Source of the DNA: Parapontixanthobacter sp963736595
GTDB taxonomy: Bacteria > Pseudomonadota > Alphaproteobacteria > Sphingomonadales > Sphingomonadaceae
Direction of reading: 5' to 3'
Assembly (NCBI GenBank): GCA_963736595.1
Contig: CAVTPG010000010.1
Location: 124,001-188,000 of the forward strand
Length of the DNA stretch: 64,000 nucleotides
A program made the translations under genes and the position numbers. Below, piece by piece: positions 8,105-15,728 of the stretch. Each line of letters begins with the position of its first letter. Positions within the stretch are counted from its first letter, which is position 1. The notes beneath the pieces are model-generated. The model was not told where the DNA came from. It saw nothing but the letters and a program-made list of their open reading frames with translations, and did not search any database.

Positions 8105-9259
8105 ATGGATATTGAAAGCCCAATTATGACCGATCAACTCGACGCCAGCTTCGACATCGTCGCCCGCCAGGACAAGGCCGAAGCCGACATCACTTCGCTT
8201 CGCGGCGATGTGGATGACGTCAAATCCCGCCTCGACAAAGTCGCCCGTGCGGCCACTCGCCCTGCTCTTGCTGCAACACCGGCATCCGCCGTCACGGCCA
8301 CCGAGGAAGTCAAAGGTTTCGTCAACGGCTATCTGCGCCAAGGGCGAACGACCGAAGTGAAGTCGCTCAGCGGGATCAATCCAGCCGATGGCGGCTATGC
8401 CGTTCCGCGTCAGATCGATGCCATGATCGCCCGCGAATTGACCGAAATCAGCCCGATCCGCGAACTTGCGCAAGTCGTACAGACCGGCAGCGCGGGTTAC
8501 CGCAAGCTGGTCACGACCGGCGGCACGGCTTCCGGCTGGGTTAGCGAAGCCACTGCCCGCCCCGGAACAGACACGCCCAACTTTGCTGAAATCGCTCCGC
8601 CAACAGGTGAACTTTACGCCAATCCGGCAGCAAGTCAGGGGATGCTGGACGATACCGGCTTCGATCTGGAAAGCTGGCTGGCCAGCGAAATCGCAATGGA
8701 ATTTGCCCGCGCAGAAGGCGCTGCTTTCGTGAACGGTTCGGGCATCGACCAGCCCGAGGGCTTCCTGACCGCTCCTGCTTCGACTGCAGAAGACGGCGTC
8801 CGCGCATTCGGCACTTTGCAATATGTCGGATCGGGTGATGCGGACGGCTTCGACAGTGCGCCCGATGCGCGCTTGATCGATCTGGTTCACACGATGAAGT
8901 CGGGTCATCGCCAAGGCGCTAGCTTCGTCATGAACTCCGCCACTCTGGCAGAGGTGCGCAAGCTGAAAACCGCCGATGGGGCATTCCTGTGGCAGCCGGG
9001 TCTGGTCGAGGGCCAGCCCGATCGCCTGCTCGGCTATCCCGTCGTCGAAGCCGAAGATATGCCCGATATTGCCGGTGGCGCATTCCCCATCGCGTTCGGC
9101 AATTTCCGTCACGGCTATCTGATTACGGAACGCAACGCGACGCAGATCCTGCGCGATCCATTCACGAACAAGCCGTTCGTCCACTTCTACGCCACGAAGC
9201 GGGTAGGCGGTCAGGTGCTCGATAGCGCAGCGATCAAGCTGCTCAAGATCGAAGCCTAA
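8105..9259 (+). CDS. GTA major capsid protein, HK97 fold (g5)
   Basis: The 384-residue shell protein. Residues about 10-60 form a charged helical region (DVDDVKSRLDKVARAA) like the scaffolding delta domain removed by the prohead protease. From about residue 90 comes the HK97 fold, with family phrases GGYAVPRQIDAMI, GSGIDQPEGFL, SFVMNSATLAEVRKLK and LGYPVVEAEDMPD. The ATG at 8105 is preferred over a GTG at 8006 because AGAAAGG lies about 9 bases upstream and the extra 33 residues are not capsid-like. Hairpins lie on both sides of the gene (8021-8041, 9271-9368), which fits a gene needing more product than its neighbours. Confidence 0.92.
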   Translation: MDIESPIMTDQLDASFDIVARQDKAEADITSLRGDVDDVKSRLDKVARAATRPALAATPASAVTATEEVKGFVNGYLRQGRTTEVKSLSGINPADGGYAVPRQIDAMIARELTEISPIRELAQVVQTGSAGYRKLVTTGGTASGWVSEATARPGTDTPNFAEIAPPTGELYANPAASQGMLDDTGFDLESWLASEIAMEFARAEGAAFVNGSGIDQPEGFLTAPASTAEDGVRAFGTLQYVGSGDADGFDSAPDARLIDLVHTMKSGHRQGASFVMNSATLAEVRKLKTADGAFLWQPGLVEGQPDRLLGYPVVEAEDMPDIAGGAFPIAFGNFRHGYLITERNATQILRDPFTNKPFVHFYATKRVGGQVLDSAAIKLLKIEA

Positions 9260-9270
9260 GTCTCCCCCTT

Positions 9271-9299
9271 GCCTGCCGGAGTTCCCCTGTCCGGCGGGC
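9271..9299 (+). other. RNA hairpin after the capsid gene
   Basis: Ten-base-pair stem, GCCTGCCGGA with TCCGGCGGGC, one G-U pair and a 9-base loop, beginning 11 bases after the capsid stop. No T-tract follows. It probably shields the capsid mRNA 3' end or acts with the next structure. Confidence 0.5.
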
Positions 9300-9306
9300 A
9301 CCTTCG

Positions 9307-9368
9307 GCGCCTGCACCGCTCCCTCCGTTTTTCACTAGCGGACATGAGGGCGTGCAGGCGCATTTTTT
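9307..9368 (+). terminator. Terminator-like structure inside the GTA operon
   Basis: Perfect 10-base inverted repeat GCGCCTGCAC/GTGCAGGCGC closing a 35-base loop that can itself pair (CCCTC with GAGGG), followed by A and six Ts. It lies between the capsid and connector genes. A partial terminator here would lower expression of the genes downstream relative to capsid. Confidence 0.55.
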
Positions 9369-9411
9369 CCCGATCGCTCATCGTAGCGACGAATTTTGAA
9401 GGGAGACGCCC

Positions 9412-9957
9412 ATGAATCGGGCTTTTGTCGTGTCGCCCGATTTTGGCGGCAACCCACTTGCAGATTTAAAACAATGGCTGTCGATCAGTTCGAGCGCGCA
9501 GGATGATGTGCTCGAAGCCATGCTGCGCGCTGCAGCGGATATGTGCGAAACGTTCACCGGCCGGATGCCTTTGACTGCCTTTTGCGACGAAATGATTACT
9601 GCTTCCACAACCTGGTCGCGGCTTGGCACCAGGCCGGTAACCAATTTCACTGAAGTTTCGACCGTCGGGATTTCCGGCAATAAAAAAATGTTGGCCAACG
9701 ACACCTACGAAACACAAATCGGAGCGGATGGTACCGGCGCGATTAAGCTCCTCAAGATGCCGGAATACAACCGTGTCTCGGTCCGGTTTACTGCCGGAGT
9801 TGCCGATAGCTGGCACCAGCTCGACAGCGCACTGAAACAAGGCATCATCAGGCTGGCCGGTCATTACTATCGTGAGCGCGATGAAGGTTCGGCAAGGTCA
9901 CCGCCTGCTTCGGTCGCGGCCCTGTGGCGGCCTTATCGCCGGATGCGGTTGATATGA
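9412..9957 (+). CDS. GTA head-tail connector, gp6-like (g6)
   Basis: A 181-residue adaptor that docks under the portal. The N-terminus, with LADLKQWLSIS followed by DVLEAMLRAAADMCETFTGR, is the standard gp6/DNA-packaging connector opening (short helices, then a Trp-bearing segment and a beta region to about residue 130). The C-terminus has the helix LKQGIIRLAGHYYRERDE usual for the family. RBS GGGAG is 7 bases before the ATG. The stop overlaps the next start (ATGA). Confidence 0.85.
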   Translation: MNRAFVVSPDFGGNPLADLKQWLSISSSAQDDVLEAMLRAAADMCETFTGRMPLTAFCDEMITASTTWSRLGTRPVTNFTEVSTVGISGNKKMLANDTYETQIGADGTGAIKLLKMPEYNRVSVRFTAGVADSWHQLDSALKQGIIRLAGHYYRERDEGSARSPPASVAALWRPYRRMRLI

Positions 9958-10127
9958 TCCGCGCATCGGCAGGTGAAACCCGTTCCAATCTGGTCCGCAC
10001 CTTATCCGCAAAGGCAGCCACGCTGGCCATAGCGCGCGCTGAAATGCGGCTGCGGGCGCGCAAACGCGATGCACGGCGCTGGCGCTCTGCGCGATTGTTA
10101 TGGCCGCTTTTCAAAGGTGAGATTTGA
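9954..10127 (+). CDS. Small basic ORF in the GTA cluster (g7 slot)
   Basis: A 57-residue ORF whose ATG overlaps the connector stop (ATGA) and whose stop lies just before the next gene. The sequence is strongly basic in its second half (MRLRARKRDARRWR) and helical in its first half. It occupies the slot where RcGTA has g7, the roughly 110-residue head closure protein, but it is half that length and I see no likeness. The tight coupling on both sides argues that it is translated. It could be a reduced closure protein or an unrelated small protein. Confidence 0.6.
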   Translation: MIRASAGETRSNLVRTLSAKAATLAIARAEMRLRARKRDARRWRSARLLWPLFKGEI

Positions 10128-10129
10128 GC

Positions 10130-10528
10130 ATGGAAAGCGAACTTCGCGCACATCTGATCGCATGGTTGCGCAGCGATCCCACGCTATCCTCCAGCATCAA
10201 CGCGATCGAAGAGGAAAGCCCAGTTCAAGCCAGCGCGCCTTGGGTCGGGATCGCCGCCAGCGCCAGCACCGACTGGAGCCACAAAAGCGGGGTCGGGCGG
10301 GAAGTCCGCGTGGCTCTGGAGCTGGTCGATCGCGGCGACGATGCCAATGCAACCGGAATGCTGGCCAGCGCCATCGAACGCCGCATCGCGACCATGATGG
10401 ACGATGATGCGCCGTTCCAGCTGGTCGCCTCGCAATTTCTTCGCAGCAGAGCGGAGCGCCGCCCTCGCGGCCTTCGTGCCGTGCTGCTGGAATACCGCTT
10501 TCGCGTGCTGGCACGCGCCGCCGTTTAG
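10130..10528 (+). CDS. GTA tail terminator/completion protein, DUF3168 family (g8)
   Basis: A 132-residue DUF3168-type protein, the family that caps the tail tube and joins it to the head. It opens with ESELRAHLIAWLRSDPTLSSSI, the usual N-terminal helix. A beta-rich middle follows (PWVGIAASASTDWSHKSG, then EVRVALELVDRGDD), and it ends with LLEYRFRVLARA. The ATG at 10130 has GGTGA 9 bases upstream; a TTG two codons earlier would overlap the preceding stop. A 63-base gap follows, without visible signals apart from the next RBS. Confidence 0.82.
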   Translation: MESELRAHLIAWLRSDPTLSSSINAIEEESPVQASAPWVGIAASASTDWSHKSGVGREVRVALELVDRGDDANATGMLASAIERRIATMMDDDAPFQLVASQFLRSRAERRPRGLRAVLLEYRFRVLARAAV

Positions 10529-10591
10529 CGCGCCTTCACGCACCATCCAGTCGCGCAACACCCCTTTGTCCAATTTATTCAGGAGATTACC

Positions 10592-11011
10592 ATGACCGCG
10601 CAGAAAGGCTCAGCCTTCCTTCTTAAAATCAGCGACGGCACTCAGCCCGCTGGCGACCCGCCCGTTTATGAAACGGTGGCCGGGCTTCGCACCACGCAAA
10701 TGTCGATCAATGGCGACACTGTCGTTGTCACGCACAAGGAATCGGGCGGTTGGCGCGATTTGCTTTCGGGCGCTGGCACCCGCTCGGTTTCCGTCAGCGC
10801 CAGCGGCATTTTCCTCGGCAGCGACGCAGAGAACGCAATGCGCGGCCATGCGCTGGCTGGGACGCTTGCCGATTATGAATTGTCGTTTGAAGATGGCGAG
10901 CGGATGCGCGGCCAGTTTCTGATCCAGCGCCTCGATTACGCAGGCGACTTTAACGGCGAGCGCAACTATTCGCTGAGCCTCGAAAGCTCCGGCGTGGTTG
11001 CACCCGCATGA
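10592..11011 (+). CDS. GTA major tail tube protein, TP901-1 family (g9)
   Basis: A 139-residue tail tube protein that stacks as rings to form the non-contractile tail. The start MTAQKGSAFLLKI, the segment VAGLRTTQMSINGDTVVVTHKES and the motif WRDLLSGAGTRSVSVSASG are the family hallmarks, followed by the strand-rich C-terminus. RBS AGGAG is 6 bases before the ATG. The last bases overlap the next start (ATGA). The length matches RcGTA g9. Confidence 0.9.
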   Translation: MTAQKGSAFLLKISDGTQPAGDPPVYETVAGLRTTQMSINGDTVVVTHKESGGWRDLLSGAGTRSVSVSASGIFLGSDAENAMRGHALAGTLADYELSFEDGERMRGQFLIQRLDYAGDFNGERNYSLSLESSGVVAPA

Positions 11012-11334
11012 ACGAGCTAGGCGCGAAGCCGCCCACCGCCATGCGCGGCGAAGCGCATTTGCGGATCGAGGGGCGTGACTGTCTTTTGCGACCAAGTTTC
11101 GATGCGCTGATCCGGGCCGAAGAAGAGCTTGGCTCGCTATTCGCCTTGGTTGAACGTGCGGGTGACGGACAGCTACGCCTGGCCGAAATGACGGCGCTAT
11201 TCTGGCATTGCTTGCTTGATCACGCGACCATCAGCCGCGAGCAAGTCGGGCGAGCGGTCATGCAAATGGGCATGGCGAAAGCTGCCAAACCGCTGCGCGC
11301 CATTCTGGGCCAGATTTTGCAAGGGCCGGGGTGA
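11008..11334 (+). CDS. GTA tail assembly chaperone (g10)
   Basis: A 108-residue protein of the GTA gp10 family (tail tube assembly chaperone type). The N-terminus RGEAHLRIEGRDCLLRPSFDAL and the following helix ALIRAEEELGSL are family-like. The second half, with LRLAEMTALFWHCLL, is helical. It is coupled to the genes on both sides: ATGA overlap with g9 and GTGA overlap with g10.1. In siphophages chaperone genes lie between tube and tape measure, and this one does too. Confidence 0.85.
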   Translation: MNELGAKPPTAMRGEAHLRIEGRDCLLRPSFDALIRAEEELGSLFALVERAGDGQLRLAEMTALFWHCLLDHATISREQVGRAVMQMGMAKAAKPLRAILGQILQGPG

Positions 11335-11528
11335 AGGACAGCTTCGCCAGCCTGACACGGCAATGCGCAATTGTCGCAATACAACAGCTTGGCTGGTCAC
11401 CCGCAGACTTCTGGAACGCAACGCCTGCGGAACTGATCCTGGCACTTGGACCCGTCAATGCCGGTGACGCACCGCCAAGCCGCAGCCAGATCGAAGACAT
11501 GATGGAGAGGGATCGCAATGGACGATGA
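11331..11528 (+). CDS. GTA tail assembly chaperone, Rcc01693 type (g10.1)
   Basis: A 65-residue protein with the phrase LGWSPADFWNATPAELILAL, typical of the small phage tail assembly chaperones that follow gp10 in GTAs. The GTG start overlaps the g10 stop, and the C-terminus overlaps g11 by 11 bases, so it is embedded in a chain of coupled genes. Its size is normal for the family, which is often missed by gene finders. Confidence 0.82.
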   Translation: MKDSFASLTRQCAIVAIQQLGWSPADFWNATPAELILALGPVNAGDAPPSRSQIEDMMERDRNGR

Positions 11529-12096
11529 CATCGACAATCTGCTCGTAGAAATACGTGCGGACACCAAGGGATTTTCGGCAGACATTGCCGATATGCGCAG
11601 TCAATTCGACAAGACGGTAATCGACGGCTTTGCTTCGGCTGGCGACGTGCTGGAAAAGAGCCTGTTGTCCGCCGTGCGCAAAGGCAGCTTGAGCTTTAAG
11701 GATTTGAAACAGGCAGCATTCTCCGCAATCGATCAGATCGCCAGCCAAGCGCTAAAGTTGGGCATGGATGCCTTGATTGGCGGCGGCGGCAAGGGTCAGG
11801 ATGGCGGCCTTGGCTCTTTGATTAGCGGCGGTATCGGCGCGTTATTCGGCCTGCCCGGTCGCGCGACGGGCGGTAATGTCTCTCCGGGCCGCCCGTTTCT
11901 GGTGGGCGAGCGCGGACCCGAACTGTTCGTGCCGACCAGTGCAGGGCGCGTGGAAACCGGCCAATCCTCCGGCGGAGGAAAACGCGACGTGCGGGTTGCC
12001 ATCAATCTTGCCGCTCCGCGCGGAACCGACGCACCAGCCGCCCTGCAACGCAGTTCACGGCAAGTCGCCAGCGCGATCACTCGCGCGCTGCGTTAG
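11518..12096 (+). CDS. GTA short tail tape measure protein (g11)
   Basis: A 192-residue tape measure protein. The N-terminal half is helical with the usual opening LLVEIRADTKGFSADIADMRSQF cut by a VIDGFASAG hinge; the middle (about 78-125) is glycine-rich and hydrophobic (GSLISGGIGALFGLPG). The C-terminus carries the common phage motif GRPFLVGERGPELFVP. Tape measure length sets tail length, so this one predicts a tail as short as that of RcGTA, whose g11 is of similar size. The 74-base gap after it holds only the g12 RBS (AAGGAA). Confidence 0.85.
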   Translation: MDDDIDNLLVEIRADTKGFSADIADMRSQFDKTVIDGFASAGDVLEKSLLSAVRKGSLSFKDLKQAAFSAIDQIASQALKLGMDALIGGGGKGQDGGLGSLISGGIGALFGLPGRATGGNVSPGRPFLVGERGPELFVPTSAGRVETGQSSGGGKRDVRVAINLAAPRGTDAPAALQRSSRQVASAITRALR

Positions 12097-12170
12097 CTTT
12101 TCGCTTCCAGCAGAGGCCGCTTTGGCCGCTACTTCATCGCGACACTGCAAAAACACTAAGGAAACAGCTC

Positions 12171-14480
12171 ATGGCATTCTGGCTTGCGCAAGATCGCAAC
12201 GGGCAGGATTTCGACTATCTCCAGCGGTTCGACCCGCGTTTCTGGACGGTCAATTTTCCGCGCCCGATGATGGCGAGTGTCATCGATACCTCGGCCGACG
12301 CGCTGCGCGTGGATTGCGAGTTTCATCATGCAGGTGAGCTGGCCGGGTTGATTTGGGACAGCGAAGATACGCTTGATCACCCGCTGCTCGCCTACGAGAC
12401 CAGCCGCGATTACAGCCGCACATCTTTGCAGTTCCGTTGGCGTTCGGGCGGCATCGTTCCGCTCGATGCGCCCAATGGGCCGACGCTGACCATCGAAGGT
12501 CGCGATGCCAGCGGTGCGCCGCGCAGCTGGTATGTCCGGCTATGGAATTATGCCGCAGGATCGCCGGAAGATGCGGTCATCACGCTGCCGTTTTCCGACT
12601 TGCAATCAGGCTTTGGCTTGCCCGGCGAGCCGATCCATTCCGCCGATATCGACCGGATGTTCATCTCGCTTGCACCGATTGGCTATGTGCCGAACGGCAC
12701 TGCGCCGCTGGCGTCCCGTGTAGATGGCTGGGCCGAGCTGACGGACATTGTGTGCGAGGGTCATCGCGCCATGTTGAAGATCGGCGATGTGCTTCTGTCC
12801 GATCATGGTGAGCAGCTTGCCACCGCTTACGATGATGCCTTTAATCAGACGCCCACACGGCTGGTGCGCGCGGCGCGCGGATTGGGCTATCGCGGGCGCA
12901 TCTTGCATTATGTCGGCATGAGCCATTTTTTCCGGTTGGTTCCGGGAGAAGGGCGCTTGCTGGCGGCTGCTGATGGCACATTATGCGAACCCGCGCGCCG
13001 CTGGCATGAACGGTTTTTCGCAGAGTGCGCCGCGCGCGGATATGACGCGATTGCCTCGCTGTCTTACGAACTGTTTGCGGCACATTGTCCCGACCTCTGG
13101 CAGCAACGCGCCTTTGATGGCACGCCCGGCCGCACCGGATGGGAGCCGCCCAGTGCCTTGCTTTCTCCTGCCAATACCCAAGCAATGGCTTGGCTGCAGG
13201 CCGTTGCAGGCAAGTTCGTCGATTTGATGGAAGGGGCCGGATTGCCGGTCATTTTTCAGGTCGGTGAGCCATGGTGGTGGTTGATGCCGGACAACAGCCC
13301 GTGCCTGTATGATGACGTGGCCAAGGCATATTTCGGTGGCAATCCGCCGCAGATTTCCGATCTGACACAGCCCCTGAATAACAACCAAACCGATTTACTC
13401 GATCAGGCTGGCGCGCTGCTCGCCCAATCGACCCTGGATCTGGCGCAAGCGGCGCGTGACGCGGCAAACGGTCCGGCGGAAATAATGTTGCTGGCGTTTA
13501 CGCCCACAATTTTCGGTGCAGGGATGCCGGAACTGGCGCGAGCGAATTTGCCAATCGGGTGGGCATGGCCGGCCTTCGACCGCCTGCAACTCGAAGATTA
13601 TGACTGGCTGACCGAAGGCGCAGATGCGCAGCGACGCGCAGCCTACGACGCCGTCGATCAGCGGCTCGGCTATCCACGCGACCGGCAGGACTACCTGTCT
13701 GGTTTCGTTCTGCGAGCCGAGGACGCCGAAGAATACTGGCCGCGCATCGATGACGGGCTTGATGAAGCGCGGGTGCGCGGCGTGTCGCAACGTTTTGTTT
13801 GGGCGCTGCCGCAAGTGGCGCGCGATGGTTACACCCGCTTGCCGCGGGCAAGGGAGGACGATGTGCAAGCATTCGACGATGTACTTTACCCGCTAACGCT
13901 GGGCCGCGATGTTGCGGTCAGCCCGGAATTTTCGACTTCGGTTGCCGTAACAGCTTCAGGTCATGAGCGCCGCAACGCGCTTTGGTCGGACGCGCGTCTC
14001 AGCTTCGATGTGGGGCCTGGCATTCGGTCGGAAGAAGAGCTTGGTATTTTACTCCAGTTTTTCCGTGCGCGACATGGCCCTGCAACCGGATTTCGCTTGC
14101 GTGATCCGTTCGATTTCTCGTCCGCCGGCATGGTCGATACGCCCACGGCAACCGATCAGGTCATCGGCACAGCAGACGGTGTGCAATCGACCTTCGCCTT
14201 GCGCAAGAATTACGGCCCACAGGTGCGCTTTGTTACCCGGCCTGACATCGCTACGATTCGAGTCAGCATCGACAATGTCGAAACATCGGCATGGGCTTAC
14301 GAGGCTGGAGGTAAGGTCGCACTGAACGATCCGCCAGCAAACGGCGCGGTCGTGCAAGCCGGATTCCTCTTCGACGTACCGGTGCGCTTTGCCGAGGACC
14401 GCCTCGACATCAACAGCGTGTCGTTTGCCGCCGGAGAGGCTCCATCGGTTCCGCTAATCGAAATACGCGAGGCATCATGA
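12171..14480 (+). CDS. GTA distal tail protein with N-terminal TIM-barrel-like extension (g12, DUF2460)
   Basis: A 769-residue protein of composite build. The C-terminal 210 residues are the DUF2460/distal tail domain (YPLTLGRDVAVSPEFSTSV at about 564, then RFFRARHG-like and GFRLRDPFDF segments), which alone would equal RcGTA g12. The first 170 residues look like a beta-sandwich (LQFRWRSGG, then a SWYVRLWNYAAG stretch). Residues about 210-550 resemble the TIM-barrel-like region normally found in g15 (YRGRILHYVGMSHFF, then the glutamate motif FQVGEPWWWLMPD and MLLAFTPTIFG). The carbohydrate-related role of that part is inference. The stop overlaps the g13 start (ATGA). RBS AAGGAA is 8 bases upstream. 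Confidence 0.82.
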   Translation: MAFWLAQDRNGQDFDYLQRFDPRFWTVNFPRPMMASVIDTSADALRVDCEFHHAGELAGLIWDSEDTLDHPLLAYETSRDYSRTSLQFRWRSGGIVPLDAPNGPTLTIEGRDASGAPRSWYVRLWNYAAGSPEDAVITLPFSDLQSGFGLPGEPIHSADIDRMFISLAPIGYVPNGTAPLASRVDGWAELTDIVCEGHRAMLKIGDVLLSDHGEQLATAYDDAFNQTPTRLVRAARGLGYRGRILHYVGMSHFFRLVPGEGRLLAAADGTLCEPARRWHERFFAECAARGYDAIASLSYELFAAHCPDLWQQRAFDGTPGRTGWEPPSALLSPANTQAMAWLQAVAGKFVDLMEGAGLPVIFQVGEPWWWLMPDNSPCLYDDVAKAYFGGNPPQISDLTQPLNNNQTDLLDQAGALLAQSTLDLAQAARDAANGPAEIMLLAFTPTIFGAGMPELARANLPIGWAWPAFDRLQLEDYDWLTEGADAQRRAAYDAVDQRLGYPRDRQDYLSGFVLRAEDAEEYWPRIDDGLDEARVRGVSQRFVWALPQVARDGYTRLPRAREDDVQAFDDVLYPLTLGRDVAVSPEFSTSVAVTASGHERRNALWSDARLSFDVGPGIRSEEELGILLQFFRARHGPATGFRLRDPFDFSSAGMVDTPTATDQVIGTADGVQSTFALRKNYGPQVRFVTRPDIATIRVSIDNVETSAWAYEAGGKVALNDPPANGAVVQAGFLFDVPVRFAEDRLDINSVSFAAGEAPSVPLIEIREAS

Positions 14481-15292
14481 GCCGCGTATTCTTTCGCAAA
14501 GAGTTGGAGAACGTCGCCAGTTTCTGGCGAATATTCCGGCGCGATGGCATCGCGCTTGCCTTCACCACCCATGACCGGGATTTGTGGTTTGATGGACTGC
14601 TTCATCGCGCAGCGCCCGGAATGCTGCCATCCGCAATCCGCCGCAGTGCGGACTTGTCGGATGATGGTGCGGACATCTCCGGAGCCTTGTCGCACGATAC
14701 CATTGCCAGCGAAGACCTGGCTTTGGGCCGCTTCGATCAGGCGCGGATTGTCGTGGGTGCGGTGGATTGGGACAATCTCGATCGCCTCATTCTGTATGTC
14801 GGAGAGATCGGCGCCGTTACCAAAGACGCCGTGCAATTTTCAGCTCAGCTTCGCTCGGCCAAAGCAGCCCTCGATGTCGATCCGATACCGCGCAGCAGCC
14901 CATCGTGCCGGGCAAAATTTTGCGATGATATGTGCACCTTGTCAGCGCGGAAATTCACCCATGAGACTACCATCCAGTCGGTCGATTTCGATTACAACAG
15001 CGTGGGCATTACTGGCGTTACACTGGATGATTATCGCTTTGGCGAACTGCGGTGGATCGACGGGCCGCAGACCGGCATCACGATGGCGATCCGTTCCGTT
15101 CAATCGGGCGCGTTTGTACTGGATCGCCAGCTCGATCCGGCCACGGCCATCGGTTTGCGCGTGCAATTGCGAGAAGGCTGCGATCACCGGCTGGAAACCT
15201 GTGCTACACGCTTTAACAACGCAATCAACTTTCAGGGCGAGCCGTTTCTGCCAGGTAACGATCTGCTGGCCCAATACCCCGTGGCAAAGTGA
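14477..15292 (+). CDS. GTA tail hub protein, DUF2163/BR0599 family (g13)
   Basis: A 271-residue hub protein at the end of the tail. The N-terminal half (about 1-160) is DUF2163 (IALAFTTHDRDLWFDGL is typical). The C-terminal half is the BR0599-like domain, ending NAINFQGEPFLPGNDLL. Cysteines 144, 149, 153, 235 and 242 form two clusters (CRAKFCDDMC and GCDHRLETC); hub proteins of this family, like lambda gpL, hold an iron-sulfur cluster, and these residues are the candidates. The stop overlaps the GTG of the next gene. Confidence 0.88.
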   Translation: MSRVFFRKELENVASFWRIFRRDGIALAFTTHDRDLWFDGLLHRAAPGMLPSAIRRSADLSDDGADISGALSHDTIASEDLALGRFDQARIVVGAVDWDNLDRLILYVGEIGAVTKDAVQFSAQLRSAKAALDVDPIPRSSPSCRAKFCDDMCTLSARKFTHETTIQSVDFDYNSVGITGVTLDDYRFGELRWIDGPQTGITMAIRSVQSGAFVLDRQLDPATAIGLRVQLREGCDHRLETCATRFNNAINFQGEPFLPGNDLLAQYPVAK

Positions 15293-15714
15293 CACTGGAT
15301 CGCAGGCAGGTTTTCGCAGAGGCCGCTGAAAAGCTCGTTGGCTGCCCGTTCCGCTTGCATGGCCGTAAACCCGCCAGTGGGCTTGACTGCGTCGGGCTAG
15401 TGCTTTGCGCATTGGACAATGCTGGTCTGCACGCAGTGGCTCCACCACATTACGGATTGCGAAATGCGAGCTGCGAACGGCAGTTTGCAACTATCCCGGC
15501 GAACGGCTTTGCGCCTGTAAAAGCCCGTATCGAATGTGGCGATTTGCTGGTTGTGCATCCGGGGCCAGCGCAATGGCATTTGCTCGTCGTGACTTCAGCT
15601 AACCATTTCGTTCACGCTCACGCAGGGCTGCGCAAAGTTGTCCGATCCCCGCTCCCTGCACCTTGGTCGATAGAACAGCGCTGGCGCCTGGCCGCGCCAA
15701 ACATACAACCCTGA
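15289..15714 (+). CDS. GTA NlpC/P60 cell-wall peptidase (g14)
   Basis: A 141-residue tail-associated peptidase that opens peptidoglycan during DNA injection. The catalytic cysteine should be Cys34 in GLDCVGLVLCAL; the partner histidine is His97 in PAQWHLLVV, with a further His at about 109. The GTG start overlaps the preceding stop (GTGA), and the length agrees with RcGTA g14. The catalytic residues are intact, so the enzyme is probably active. Confidence 0.88.
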   Translation: MTLDRRQVFAEAAEKLVGCPFRLHGRKPASGLDCVGLVLCALDNAGLHAVAPPHYGLRNASCERQFATIPANGFAPVKARIECGDLLVVHPGPAQWHLLVVTSANHFVHAHAGLRKVVRSPLPAPWSIEQRWRLAAPNIQP

Positions 15715-15728
15715 TAAAGGAAGAATGC

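Noticed and set aside
7949..9316. 455-codon open frame on the minus strand opposite the capsid gene
   Set aside because: Shadow of GC-rich codon use; no family-like sequence, and the capsid gene is certain. Similar long antisense frames opposite prfC (35543-36904) and hom (44790-46145) are rejected for the same reason.
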